Positions 1 through 10,509 of a DNA stretch of 64,000 nt are shown here, piece after piece. How positions within the stretch are numbered: the first letter of the stretch is position 1; each line of letters begins with the position of its first letter. The notes beneath the pieces were generated by a model. That model was given only the letters and a program-made list of their open reading frames with translations. It did not search any database and was not told the origin of the DNA. The position numbers and the translations under genes were made by a program. This DNA comes from Cyanophora paradoxa (Eukaryota > Glaucocystophyceae > Cyanophorales > Cyanophoraceae): positions 340,780-404,779 of the forward strand of contig QPMI01000095.1 in the NCBI GenBank assembly GCA_004431415.1. The letters are read 5' to 3'.

Positions 1-1259
1 CCCGCAGGCCCGCGGCGTGGCCCCCGGCGTCGACGCGGCGCTCCCCGAGGCGGGGGCGGGGAAGGGGGGCGGGGCGGGGGCCGGGGGGCGGGGCCAGAGG
101 CGGCGGCGGCGCTGGGCCTGGAGGGGCCCGGCGAGCCACTCGAGGCGCTCGCGGAGGACGTCGAAGGAGGCGCGCTTCGCCGGGCTCCGCTTCAGGCACT
201 TCTTCATCAGGTCCCGCAGCAGGTCCGGGCACGAGGCCGGCACCTCCGGCTTCCGCCGCTCCGTCACGACCTGCCGCCCCGCTCGCCCCGCGCGCGGCCA
301 CGGGGCGGGGGGGCGGGGGCGGGCCTTGTGGGCGATGGCGAGGGGCTGCATGCCCTCCCAGGGGTGGGAGCCAGTGAGGAGGAAGCGGAGGATGCAGCCG
401 AAGGACCAGACGTCGGCCGTCGCGCTGATCTGCGACTCCCCCGCCAGGATCTCGGGGCTGCTGTACGCGTCCCCGAAGGGCGTGAAGTCGGGCGTCCCCG
501 AGACCCGCGTCTTGATCTCCTTGGAGATCCCGAAGTCGGCTATCTTGGGCGCGTGCTCCGCGTCCACCAGGATGTTCCGCGGGTTCTGCCCCCGCGCCTT
601 GGCCCCGCGCGCCGCCGCTCGCGCGGGGGCGGGGTGGGGCGGGGCGCACGAGGTCCCTGTGGACGATCTGGGGCTTGCGGGCGTGCAGGTAGGCCATCCC
701 CGAGGCGATCCCGTGCGCGATCCGCACCACCTGCCGCCCCGCTCCAGCCCGCCCCGCCCCAGCGGCCCCCCAGCGGCGCGGGGCGCGCACCTCGGGGAGG
801 TCGAGCGCCCCGCGCCGCTTCACGTAGTCCGAGAGCGAGCCGTTCGCGGCCAGCTCCATGCAGAGCATGACCTCTCCCTGCGGGCCACAGCTCCAGCCCA
901 GGAACCGCACGACATTCGAATGCGCCAAGGTCCGTAGCATCGCCGCCTCGCGCGCCAGCATCGTTCTCTCCTCCTCAGCGTTCCGAGCAAGGCGCCCGTG
1001 CGAGCACTTGACGGCAACTGCGCGCTGCGCTCGCACGGCCGCTTCACAGCCGCTCACGGCCCAAGGGGACCGCACCGCTCTCTCCTCTGTACACACTGCG
1101 ATAGATGAGCCCAAAGCCACCTGAGCCGATGATGTTCTTCGGGTCCAGGGCGAGCTCGCTGACGGGAATCACTGCGGTATGGAGAGTCAGCGGGGCGGGA
1201 GTCGTGTTCGCGGCAGCATGCAGCGCTTTATGGCCCCAGCGCACTAGCGCTAACGACAT
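1..1259 (-). CDS. TKL/Tyr-kinase-like protein kinase, C terminus cut by window edge
   Basis: Reading the minus strand from about 1259, a short first exon is followed by an exon with a glycine loop (IIGSGGFGLIYRSVYR). Later exons carry the catalytic lysine (VAVK near 1010), the catalytic loop HRDL near 655 (an intron splits the loop just after it), NILVDAEHAPKIADFG with an intact DFG near 535, and an SPE version of the APE motif, then DVWSFGCILRFLLTG. All core catalytic residues visible are intact, so it is probably active. HRDLxxxN with NxVRFLGW-type sequence suggests a tyrosine-kinase-like (TKL) serine/threonine kinase; no transmembrane segment is visible. Introns are short and C-rich on the sense strand. 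The C-terminal end lies beyond position 1. Start codon at 1257-1259 is plausible but not proven. Confidence 0.85.
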
Positions 1260-1596
1260 GAGGCCTCGCGCATGCGCCGTTATGCAGCGCAGGGGTTGGG
1301 GGGCAGTTTAACCGGCGCACTTTCCTGCTCCAGCAGCGCAGGATGAAGCAGTGGCGGCGCTGGCGGTCCTGCTGAACCGCCAATGCCCGAGCCGGCGGCG
1401 GCAGGCCCGCCGCTGCTGGACGGCATGGCCTGGCCGTCTACCCCCTCTCCCGCCCCTCCCCCCTCCCGGCAACCGGCTCTGCGTCTGCAGTAAACGTGAC
1501 AGTAGAATCCGCTGCGAGCAGTTTGCAGTAAACGTGTGGACGTCGTTTCGAACAGTCTCGACAGCCAGGAATTCAAACCACCGCTACACGCACGCC

Positions 1597-2958
1597 ATGC
1601 TGAAGTACTTGCAGCGCGGCATCAAGGAAAGCGATAAGGTGAAGGACGTCAAGAGCAGCGATGCGAAAAGCGAGCCAAAGACGAGGTCCGACTTGCGACG
1701 GCTGATCCTGCGGTCACCCGCATGGCGGGGGCGCTCCGCGGAGCTGCTTGGCGGTGCGATACATGTGCGGTGGCTTCAGCGTGCCTTTCGTTTCGTAACG
1801 CGTTGCGCAGGCGCTCGCTGGTTGCCGGACCTCACAACAAAGGAGCTCGTTGAAGTTGCCAAGCTGCTGGACATCGCTGTGCCGGCCGGATTCCTCAAAG
1901 CCGCGGGCAAGTCATCCGCGCGCGGAAGCGTGCGCGCGCTCAAGCGCGCGCCGCGCAGAGACGAAGACGTCGACCGGCAAGAAGGACGGTGGCGCGAAAG
2001 GCGGGAAGGCTGCCGCGGGCAATGCGGGCAGCTCCAAAGGAGCCGTCAGCTCCAAAGCAGCCGCGGGCAGCTCCAAGGCTGGCGCAAGCAGCTCGAAGCA
2101 AACGAAAGAGCCGGCCAAGTCCGCGGGAGAGTCGAGCAAGGCCGCGGGAGGGAAGCGGAAGGCAGGGCGCCTAGCCCCTGGAACATACTGTGCGCGCCTC
2201 CGGCTGCCCGCTGTTGCTTGACTGCGGAATAACAACATGGATCGACCGTAGGCATCGGCGGGTGCGGCCCCGAAAACAACTTCAGCAACGCCTTCGTGTA
2301 CAAGATTCTTGACGTCTACAAGGAGACGGCCGAGGACGGGTCTGTCGAGGAGGTAGCGAAGTGCCTCTGGTTCCGAGTGCGCTCACGTCGTCGCCACATC
2401 GCCCCGGCCGCTCGCCGAGGGGGGTACGGTGCAGGAGCAGCAGGTGGAGGCAACGAAGGGGGAGGAGGGGACGCCGAGCAAGCGGAAAGGCAAGCGGAGC
2501 GGGAACGAGGAGGGGGACGAGGAGGACGAGGGGGCGTCGAACGACGTGGAGGGGACGCCCTCGAAGAAGGGCAAGGCGCGGACACGGACCCTCTTCGTCG
2601 GTGCGGCCGCCCCGCCCCGCCCCGCCCCGCCCCCGCCCGACGCCGGCGCGCAGCGGATCCCGAGACGCAAGTGGAGTGCCTGGACGCCCTCACGGAGATG
2701 GACGGAGTGCGAGAAGGTGAGGGCGCGCCCCCGGGAAGGGGTCCCGGCGGAGCCGGCGCCTAGCGGCGCGCAGGGGTGGACGAGGCGACGGGCCTGCCCG
2801 TGGCGCAGTTCAGCCGCAAGGCCTTCTACGAGCTCCTAAAGAATCTCAAGTCGAAGGTGCCGCCCCGCCTCCGCCCTCTCTCCGCGCCGCGGCGCACCGC
2901 AAACCCTCGAGCCCCCGCCCCGCAGCACGCCGCCCACCAGAAGAAGCAGAAGAGCTGA
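1597..2958 (+). CDS. Hypothetical Lys/Ser/Ala-rich, probably nuclear protein
   Basis: I do not recognise the family. The first ATG exon (MLKYLQRGIKESDKVKDVK) is followed by a short helix-rich exon (KELVEVAKLLDIAVPAGFLKAAGK), a low-complexity exon rich in Lys, Ser, Ala and Gly (about 1960-2160), and a more ordered exon (NNFSNAFVYKILDVYKETAEDG). Then comes an acidic/basic stretch with two GTPSK repeats, then DPETQVECLDALTEMDGV, which joins across an intron to VDEATGLPVAQFSRKAFYELL. The last exon encodes KKKQKS and the stop at 2956-2958. Frames join smoothly over the introns at 2601-2652 and 2718-2771. Basic tracts (KRKGKR, KKQK) resemble nuclear localisation signals. It converges on the small minus-strand gene, with 16 bp between the two stop codons. 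Confidence 0.6.
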
Positions 2959-2974
2959 GGGCTCGTCTTCAAGC

Positions 2975-3649
2975 TTATCGTGTGAGGTCGATCCACCAGC
3001 TCTGTTCCCCGCCCCCCTGTCGCATTCGCCTTGCGTGTATCTCGCAGCACCAGTACGCTACATACCCTCGCGGGCGCCACGTGCACGCGGCTGGGCGCCC
3101 CCGTGCGGGTAGGCAGCCGGGCGGGCGGGAGCGCGCGATTGTAGATCCAGCAGACAATGTAGGTCGGCTGGTTGGCCGCAGTGTAGGTCGGCTGGTTCAC
3201 CTGCGGCCAACCAGCCGACCTACCTTACTGCCTATGCTGTCCGCGAGCCAATAGCCGAAGGTCAATCCGACGGCGGCCGAGGTGGCCTGCGAAGCGGATG
3301 AGAGCTTAGCTGTAGCTCTCGGGCGGCTGTGGCTTTTTGGCGCTATAGCTACAGCAGACCATGAAAAAGGGTGCGGCAATGAGCTTTCGGAAACTCCGCA
3401 GCAGACGCTGGAAGCATTCAGCAGCAGTCGGTAGTCGGCAATGAGCAGGGCAGCGGCAGTCGGCGGACCTTCTTCTTTGCGAGCTCGTGCAGCTCCGCGA
3501 TCGCTTCCTCCTCGTCCTGAGCGATGCGTCACAGACGCACTGAGGCGCGCCGGTCGGTGGCGCCGGCAGTTCCGACCTCGATGTCAGCGTCGGAGTTCTC
3601 TTGGTCCTCCGCAGCTGGAGGAGGCGGCGCGGCGTTGGACGTACGCATC
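2975..3649 (-). CDS. Small putative single-pass membrane protein (about 70 aa, 4+ exons)
   Basis: This gene is too finely split to show as a long ORF. On the minus strand, ATG at 3647-3649 opens an exon (MRTSNAAPPPPAAEDQENSD...) ending in a GT donor. Further exons, all joined in phase 0, encode DEEEAIAELHELAKKK, then ATSAAVGLTFGYWLADSIGSK, then SWWIDLTR and TAA (2975-2977). The layout is an acidic N terminus, a short basic helix and a Gly/Ala hydrophobic segment with GxxxG spacing near the C terminus, as in small tail-anchored or organelle membrane subunits; no family is assigned. Consistent phase and AG acceptors (GCTCAG, TTCGCAG, GAACAG) are the main support. It is divergent from topoisomerase III-beta, with about 170 bp between the start codons. 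Confidence 0.5.
3159..3223. repeat. Perfect 23-bp inverted repeat (hairpin) at an intron donor
   Basis: Positions 3159-3181 and 3201-3223 are perfect reverse complements (arm starts GTAGGTCGGCTGG). The 19-nt loop carries a third, direct partial copy of the arm. On the minus strand the outer end of the hairpin coincides with the GT donor of the third intron of the small gene at 2975-3649, so the splice site would be paired in the RNA. Confidence 0.9.
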
Positions 3650-3818
3650 TTAGGCGCGACTCAGGGACTCGTGGACTCCGATGACTTGGTGGGGGGGGGG
3701 GCCGGGGCGGGGGGGTAGAGCCCACGTCCGGGCTCGAGCTGCAGCCTAGGCTCGATCTGGGACTCCGGACTCCAAAGGGGCTCGAGCTAGCCGGGCTGGA
3801 CACGGGCGGCGACTGACG

Positions 3819-6800
3819 ATGCCGCCGCTCGTGCTGATGGTGGCGGAGAAGCCGAGCATGTTCGTTCGCTCGCAAGCCCCGAGGCCGATTCGATTGGCGC
3901 ATCGGTAATGGCGGCCATTGATGGGATCATCGCAGCGCTTCGTCGATCGCATCGATCCTCGCTTCGTCCTCGTCTTCGAAAGCGCGTCTTTTAAAAGCGT
4001 CGCCGAGGCTGGGCGAAGCCTCTGGAGAGACTGCAAGTGCGAGGCCGCCAAGTGCGAGGCGCGGCGCGTCTCCCGCTACGTCGGTCTGGGAGTTCTCTGC
4101 GCAATTTCAGGTGCTGCTCGGTGTCACGCATCGCTCGAGGCTGAGCTGCGGCCTGCGCCCCCTTAGCTACGGCTTGGGGCTCGCAGAACCGCCCCGCCAA
4201 CTTTCGCGTAACGAGCACCGTAGGGCATGTGCTAGGTACGTCTCCGGCGCTCGCAGGGGCCCGGGGGTGCCCGGGGGGGTGCTCGGACTTGCACTCTGCG
4301 GGGCGGGCACAGCGAGCCCCGGCGCTAGCTTGCCTGGCCGTCTAACATGCACTTTCACCGCGGCAGCGTACGACTTCCTGCCCGAATACCAGAACGTGCG
4401 ACTTTCGAAGTTCCTGCCCGCATACCAGAACGCTCACGGGCCGTGCAGTGGGAGAAAACAGATCCCGCAACGCTCTTCTCTGCGCCTGTACGGAAGGAAG
4501 AGACCAATCCGAAGGTACCCCGGTCGCGGCCGGGCCCCGCCGGCGCCGGTGGCGGGCGCGCGCAGTCGATCGGCGCGGCGGCGCGGCCGCGCCAGCCAAC
4601 GTTAAACGTCAGACGCGGATCTGCTACCACCTGCAGCAGGAAGCGAAGGGCTGCGACTACCTCGTCCTCTGGCTCGACTGCGACCGCGAGGGCGAGAACA
4701 TCTGCTTCGAGGTCATCGACAACACTGTCCGCAACATGAACCGCCTCCCCGGCGGCCAGCAGCAGGTGTTCAGGGCGCGCTTCTCGGCCATCTCCGGTCC
4801 GCCGGCGCCGCCGCGAGTGCCGGGGAGCGGGGCTTTGCGAGCGGGGCGCAGGGCCGGACATCGAGCGGGCGATGCGGACTCTGGTGGCGCCTAACAAGAA
4901 TGAGGCACTCTCGGTGGACGCGCGGCAGTCCGTCTCAAATGCCGATGTCAAACGAACGCCGATCTCAAACGAACGCAGGGAAATCGACCTCAAAGTCGGA
5001 GTGGCCTTCACCAGGTCGGGACCCCTCCCCGGTTGGGACCCCCCCAGGGGAATGTAAGGGCTCAATAGTCGGCGGCCTCGGACTTGCACTCCGCGGGGCG
5101 GGCTCTCCCAGCCGCGGCGCTAGCTCACTCGGCCGTCTAACATGCACTTCCACCGCGGCGGACACGGATATACACCCAGAAGAGAGAAAGGAGGCGGAGA
5201 AAGAGAGCCTCTGCGGGGCCCTCGAGGTCGTCCTCCCCCATATGCATGGCCAGCTAACGGTTCCAGACCAGATTCCAGACCCGGTTCTTCCAGGGGAAGT
5301 ACGGTGCGCGCCGCCCCCTCGAGGCGCGCGTGGGCGGGGCGAGCGGGGCGCAGGGAACCTCGACGCGCGGCTGTACGCCCCCGCGCTGAGCGTCCACATC
5401 GTGCCATTAATATAGCGCCACGCACGCAAAGCGTATCCTACGGGCCTTGTCAGGTTCGCGCGGCCCTCTAGCGTGCACTCTGACCGCACAGGCGCGGGCA
5501 TACACGCCGACCTGTCTCCCAGACCCCGACCCTCGGCTTCTGTGTCGACGTGCATGACCAGGTGCGGGCGACGCGCAGACTTACAGCCGCTGCCCGCCGC
5601 CGCCGCCGAGCCAGGGCCGACCAGATCCAGTCCTTCAAGCCCGAGCGCTGGTGGTCCCTCGCAGTAACGATCGCCAAGGCGCGCACCACGCCCCGCCCCC
5701 GCTCCCGCCGCCCTCGCCTCTGAGGCCGGGCGCAGGCGGGGAGCCCGGCGGTGCAGCTCGAGTGGGAGCGCGGGCGCCTCTTCGACCTCGAGGTCGCCAC
5801 CATGTTCCTGAAGCTCGTCCAGGAGGCCAAGACCGCCAAGGCCCGCCCCGCCGGCGCGCCCCGCCCCGGCCTCCCGCGCCGGGGGCGAGGCGGGGGTTCC
5901 GGCAGGTCGTCTCGGTCTCGGTGAAGGAGGAGCGCAAGCCGCGCCCCACGCCCCTCAACACCGTCGCCCTCCTCAAGGGTCCCCGCCCCCGCCCCGCCCG
6001 CCCCCCCGGCGCCGCCTCACGCGCGGGGCCGGCAGTGGCCTCGGCGAGCCTGGGCCTCGGCCCGCACCACGCGATGCAGATCGCCGAGCGGCTGTACATC
6101 CAGGGGTACATCTCGTACCCGCGCACCGAGTCGACGTCGTACCCGGAGCACTACGACGTGCGGGACGCCGTGCGGGAGCAGAGCCGCCACCCCGTGCGCC
6201 CGCCCCCGCCCCCCCTCGCCTCCCGCCGGCGCTCACCGGGCCCAGATCTGGGGGGAGTACGCCGGCTCGCTGCTGCAGACGGGCCTGGCGAAGGCGCAGG
6301 CGGGGGTCGACGTGGGGGACCACCCGCCCATCACCCCCATGCGCACCGCGACCGAGGCGGAGCTGGGCGGGGGCGACACGTGGCGGCTGTACGACTACAT
6401 CGCGCGGCACTTCCTCGCGACCGTCTCGCCGGACTGCCGCTACAAGCGGATCACGGCCTCGTTCGCGGTGGCGGGAGAGTCCTTCTCGTGCTCGGGGCGG
6501 GAGATGCTGGCGGCCGGGTGGACGGCCCTCATGCCGTGGACGGCGATGAAGGACGAGGGCCCCCGCTCCTTCACCCAGGGCGAGACCCTTTCCGTTGCCT
6601 CGGTCTCCCTTCGCGATGGTTCCCGCTCCCCCCCAGCTTCGAGAGCTCGCGTGCAGCCTCTACTAGCTCTGAATAACATGCCTGCGCTACGGCCCGCGAC
6701 GGCCCGCCCCGCCCCGCGCGCCCCCCGCCCCCTCGCCGAGGCGGCGGGCGCAGGGGAGACGAGCGCGCCGGAGTACCTGACCGAGTCGGAGCTGATCGGG

Positions 6801-8569
6801 CTCATGGAGCGGCACGGCATCGGCACCGACGCCTCCATCCCCACCCACATCAACGTCCGTCCCGGCCCCGGCCCCGGCCCCTCCCCGCTCGCGCTCCCGA
6901 GCACGGCGGGGGCAGAACATCTGCGAGCGGAACTACGTGACGGTGACGGGCGGAAAGCGGCAGCTGGTGCCCACGAACCGTGCGCGTCTTTGCACGACGA
7001 CTTTCCCGCACAGTTTCTTTCGTGACCCCGCGCGGCTCTCCAGTCGGGATCGTGCTGGTGCACGGGTACCACCGGATCGACCCGGAGCTGGTGCTGCCGA
7101 CAGTGCGGAGCCACATCGAGAAGGAGATCTCGCTCATCGCCACCGGCGAGGCCCGCTACGAGGAGATCGTCGGCGCGCCCCCGCCCCGCCCCGTCCCTCC
7201 CCGCGCCGCGAGGCTGAGGCCGGCGCCGCAGAGCACGCCCTCTCCGTCTTCTCCGAGAAGCGCGCCCCGGTGGCGGGGCGGGGGCGGGGGGCGGGCTGAC
7301 GGGGCGCAGGTTCGCGCACTTCGCGAAGAGCATCGCGCGCATGGACGACCTCTTCGAGGCGACCTTCTCGCCCCTCGCCGCCTCCGGCCGGCCCCTCTCC
7401 AAGTGCGGCAAGTGCCGCCGCTACATGAAGTACAGTCCGCCAGCCCGCCCCGCCCCGCCCCTGCCCCGTGCGGGGTCCAAGGGCGTGACGCGGGGCAGTG
7501 CCGCTGCGGCCGGCGCGGCTGCACTGCGCGACGTGCGACGAGACGTACAACGTGCCGCAGCAGGGGACGATCAAGCTCTACAAGGAGCTCCGCTGCCCCC
7601 TCGACGACTTCGAACTCGTCCTCTACTCGACCGGCCAGGACGGGTGCCCCCGCACCCGGCCCCGCCCCCGCCCCGCCCCCCCGCGCCCACCGCCGGGCAG
7701 CGTGGCGTACCCGCTGTGCCCCTACTGCTACAACTACCCGCCGTTCGAGGGGGTGAAGGCGGGGATGGCGTGCAACAGCTGCGTGCACCCGACCTGCCCG
7801 CACTCCCTCGTCCGCAACGGCATCTGCCCCTGCACCACCTGCGACTCCGGCGTCCTCGTCCTCGACCCCGTGCACCCCGCCCCCGCCCCCGATCGCCCCG
7901 CGCCCCTCACCGGCCCGCCCCGCGCCCCCGCAGATCTCGGCCCCCAAGTGGAAGGCCGGCGCCCCGCCCGCCGCCGGCGCGTGGAGTGGCGCTGAGGGGC
8001 CGCGCAGGTGGAGTGCAACGCGTGCAACTGCCTCGTCTACCTGCCCCCGAGCGCCCACAAGGTCGCCCCGAGCGAGGACGGTCCGCGCCGCCCCCCGCGC
8101 CGCCCCTGCGGGGGGCGACGGGGGCGGATGGGGCGCAGGGCGGTGCGAGGAGTGCGGGGCGACGCTGCTGGAGATCGAGTTCCACAAGGAGAAGACGCCG
8201 CTGCCCGACCGCAGCACCGCCTACACCGGCTGCATCCAGTGCGACGACTTCCTGTCCGCCCCGCCCCGCCCCCGGCCCCGCCCCGCCGCCCCCCCCCCCC
8301 CCCCTCGGCCGACCCCGGTCCGCCAGGTACGAGATGTGCGAGCAGGGCATGGGTGCCGCCCCCCGACCCCCCCCGCCTCCCCGCTCCCCGCCCTTCTGAG
8401 CCTCCCCTCAGGCCGCATGCGGCACAAGATGTTCAGCAGGAGGCGCGGCGGCGGCGGTCGGGGGCGGGGCCGAGGACGGGGACGGGGCCGGGGCCGGGGC
8501 CGGGGCGGCGGGGGCGACCCCTCGAAGATGTCCGTCGAGGAGCGCACGCGCCTTATCTTCGGCTCCTAG
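3819..8569 (+). CDS. TOP3B: DNA/RNA topoisomerase III-beta (type IA)
   Basis: Type IA topoisomerase: cuts one strand of DNA or RNA through a tyrosine link and passes another strand through. The start exon reads [13 protein letters not shown] (Toprim). Later exons give [18 protein letters not shown] (Toprim acidic residues), [36 protein letters not shown], then [10 protein letters not shown]. The active-site segment is YISYPRTES near 6107-6133, followed by [23 protein letters not shown]. The C-terminal third has many Cys pairs ([44 protein letters not shown]), as zinc fingers, and ends in an RG-repeat tail (about 8430-8515), the RNA-binding box typical of TOP3B. Exon sequence matches TOP3B much better than TOP3A. 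At least a dozen introns; the first ones (3850-5270) are long and contain repeats. Confidence 0.95.
4283..4366 (+). repeat. Intron repeat family A, copy 1 (TOP3B)
   Basis: About 84 bp beginning TCGGACTTGCACTCTGCGG and ending TTTCACCGCGGCAG, where the final AG is the acceptor before the [10 protein letters not shown] exon. A second copy in the same orientation lies at 5078-5160, and the two agree over most of their length. Confidence 0.8.
4531..4597 (+). repeat. Dispersed repeat family B, copy 1
   Basis: About 67 bp (CGGGCCCCGCCGGCGCCGG ... GCCAGCC) within a TOP3B intron. It matches 10140-10205 in the same orientation, with a 4-bp CCAT insertion and a few substitutions in the second copy. Confidence 0.7.
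5078..5160 (+). repeat. Intron repeat family A, copy 2 (TOP3B)
   Basis: Same element as 4283-4366, with scattered substitutions. It lies in the middle of the intron between the exons encoding VGVAFTR and [11 protein letters not shown] (about 5013-5266). Its right end reads GCGGCG instead of GCGGCAG, so it is not used as an acceptor here. Confidence 0.8.
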
Positions 8570-8909
8570 CGCCCGCGGCCCCCCCCCCCGCCCCCGCCCT
8601 GGAGCATAGACTAGTTTGCTCAGCCAGCCAGGGCAGGCAGATGTAGCCGTGGATGCGTAGTTTCAAGTTTAGGGCATGCAGGAATCGAGGCGTGAGGAGG
8701 CACGGCTCAGGGCTCGGGGCACTGCGGCTTTCACAGGCGTGAGCTCCGAGGCTCAGCGGCTCGAGGAGGACAGGCGAGGGTTCTGCGAGGCAGCGACGTC
8801 TCCTGCAATTGAACCCGGAGTCCTTCTATCTCGAGGTGATCTCACATCTAACATCGTGCAGTTCCCAAGCTGCTTCTCTAGCTGCGACTAGCGTGTTGCC
8901 GAGGCGGGG
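8570..8909. other. Convergent intergenic region, no gene seen
   Basis: It holds the 3' flanks of TOP3B (+) and the C2-like gene (-). A C-run follows the TOP3B stop codon. No reading frame with family similarity and no RNA gene was found. Confidence 0.6.
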
Positions 8910-9737
8910 TCACCTCCTGGGGAGGCCGGAGGCGCGGGCGGCTGGGGGAGGGCCGTGCGGCTGCTTTGGCACGCACACGCACGCGAAGAGGTAGTCGCCG
9001 AAGTCAAGCTCCACGCAGGCGTCCTCGGGGCGTACGGAGAGCGACGTCGAGGCCGCCCGCTGCTGCGAGCGCGCGCTCTGCCCGCCCCCGGAGCGCGAGC
9101 CCGGGCGCGCATCGTGCACGGGGGCCTCCTCGACGAACGACGACGGGAAGAGGCGGTCGATGGAGGACAGGAATGAGGCCGAAAAATCAAGCGGCGTTTC
9201 TGCCGGGCCCTCAAGCACGTCCTCCTCCAGGCCCCACCGCGCCCCTCCCCGCCGCTCCTCCGAGCCGGGCCGCCGCGCGCTGCTGAGGCGCGCGGAGGTG
9301 CCCGGGGTGCCCGGGGCGCGCCGCCCGCCGGCGTCGTCGACGCGGGCGGAGAGGTGCACGCTGCCGGTGGTGCTGTAGCTGAACCAGCCGTCCTTGGGGA
9401 CGCCGGGGTTGGCGTAGAGGGAGGAGAGGCCGAGCTCGAAGTGGCCGAGCTCCGCCGAGCTCCGCGGGTCCACCACGCGGAAGACCGCCTTCCTCACCTG
9501 CCCCCCGTCCCCCAGCGCCTGCCCGCCCGCCGCCCCCGCGTGAGGCCCCCCGCGCCGCTCCGCCCGGGCGCCGCGACGCACCGGGAAGCGGAACGTTTCG
9601 TCCAAACGGCCCCGCCGGCCGCCTACCGCAAGACTTTGAGCGACTTTTCCCCGGACTGAGACCTCAACCATCTTCTTATCTTCGTATCCGTCATCAGCGA
9701 GCTCTGCGACGATGAGAAAGTTAGCTATCGCGTTCAT
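8910..9737 (-). CDS. C2-domain-like protein
   Basis: One nearly continuous frame of about 275 codons starts at MNAIANFLIVAELADDGYEDKK. The middle reads like a C2 beta-sandwich: LDETFRFPV, then KAVFRVVDPRSSAELGHFELGLSSL, then GWFSYSTTGSVHLSARVDD. The Asp ligands of a calcium-binding C2 domain are not clearly in place. The second half is Ser/Arg/Ala-rich and probably disordered, with an acidic hydrophobic patch (CVELDFGDYLFACVCV) near the C terminus. A GTGCGTC...GGGCAG segment inside the frame (about 9528-9590), 63 nt long, looks like an intron whose removal keeps the frame (FRFP joined to ALGDGGQ). Membrane or lipid association is inference from the C2-like fold only. Confidence 0.55.
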   Translation of the reverse strand: MNAIANFLIVAELADDGYEDKKMVEVSVRGKVAQSLAVGGRRGRLDETFRFPVRRGARAERRGGPHAGAAGGQALGDGGQVRKAVFRVVDPRSSAELGHFELGLSSLYANPGVPKDGWFSYSTTGSVHLSARVDDAGGRRAPGTPGTSARLSSARRPGSEERRGGARWGLEEDVLEGPAETPLDFSASFLSSIDRLFPSSFVEEAPVHDARPGSRSGGGQSARSQQRAASTSLSVRPEDACVELDFGDYLFACVCVPKQPHGPPPAARASGLPRR

Positions 9738-10509
9738 TCATGGCGCTTAGCTAATCAAGCGCCCATTAGCTAAAAGCCCAGCATCCGCAGCTGCGAGCGG
9801 ACGAAGGGCACAGGAACTTGAACATCTGAGCTGGGAGGCGAGGACTCGCCGAACCTATTAATGTAAGTTCTATGGACATTTTGTGCGCCGCAAGCGGCCA
9901 AGCCGACGCGCTGCCACGGTCAGTTTTCCCAAGCTGGCCCTGCTTTGCGCGAAGGCGGAATTATTGTGCGCGATTCGCTTCGGCTGCGGTTCAGGTGCAG
10001 CTGTTGAGTACTAGTGATAGATCCAGCGACAGCCGCACGTTGTAGGCTGTACCCCTCAAAGAGGGGCCGGGGGAGGAAAGGGGGAGAGCGCAGCTAGCTG
10101 CAGATCCGATCTAGCTATAGAGCGCTAGCGCCGGGCAGCCGGGCCCTGCCGGCGCCGGTGGCCATGGCGGGCGTGCGCGCGCGGTCGATCGGCGCCGCGC
10201 CAGCCATCATGGCATGGCGCCAGCCACGTGCACGTGCACTGGCCAACTTTTGGCAATGCGCGCGCGGCGCCGGCGCGCGCCGGCGTCGCCGGCGCCAGCT
10301 GCAGCTAGCTATAGCCGGCCGCCGGGCCATGGCCGGCGCCAGCCATTCCTGCTTGCGCACGCGTACGTGCACAAATTCTTTGAACGATCGCGAAGGTGCC
10401 TTCTCGAGCTCGTCTAATCGACATGCTGCCGCAGCACCTAGGCCTATGGCTGCCTAAAGCTGTAGCTATTTAGCTAGCGCTATGTATAGCGGCGCCGAGC
10501 CTAGCGCAC
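9738..10509. other. Intergenic region with GC-palindromic repeats
   Basis: No gene was recognised. The left part (9740-10100) is lower in GC than the genes. The right part (10130-10350) is packed with GCCGGC, GCGCGC and GGCGCC palindromes and holds repeat family B copy 2 (10140-10205). CTAGCTATAGC-like short palindromes recur at 10110-10130, 10305-10320 and 10455-10490. Confidence 0.6.
10140..10205 (+). repeat. Dispersed repeat family B, copy 2
   Basis: Matches 4531-4597 over about 66 bp in the same orientation. Here it is intergenic rather than intronic, so the element is not tied to one gene. Confidence 0.7.

Noticed and set aside
3306-3902. Minus-strand open frame of about 200 codons starting [10 protein letters not shown]
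   Set aside because: Its composition is Ser/Arg/Pro noise; the small exons of the 2975-3649 gene read better in other frames of the same strand, and it overlaps the TOP3B start.
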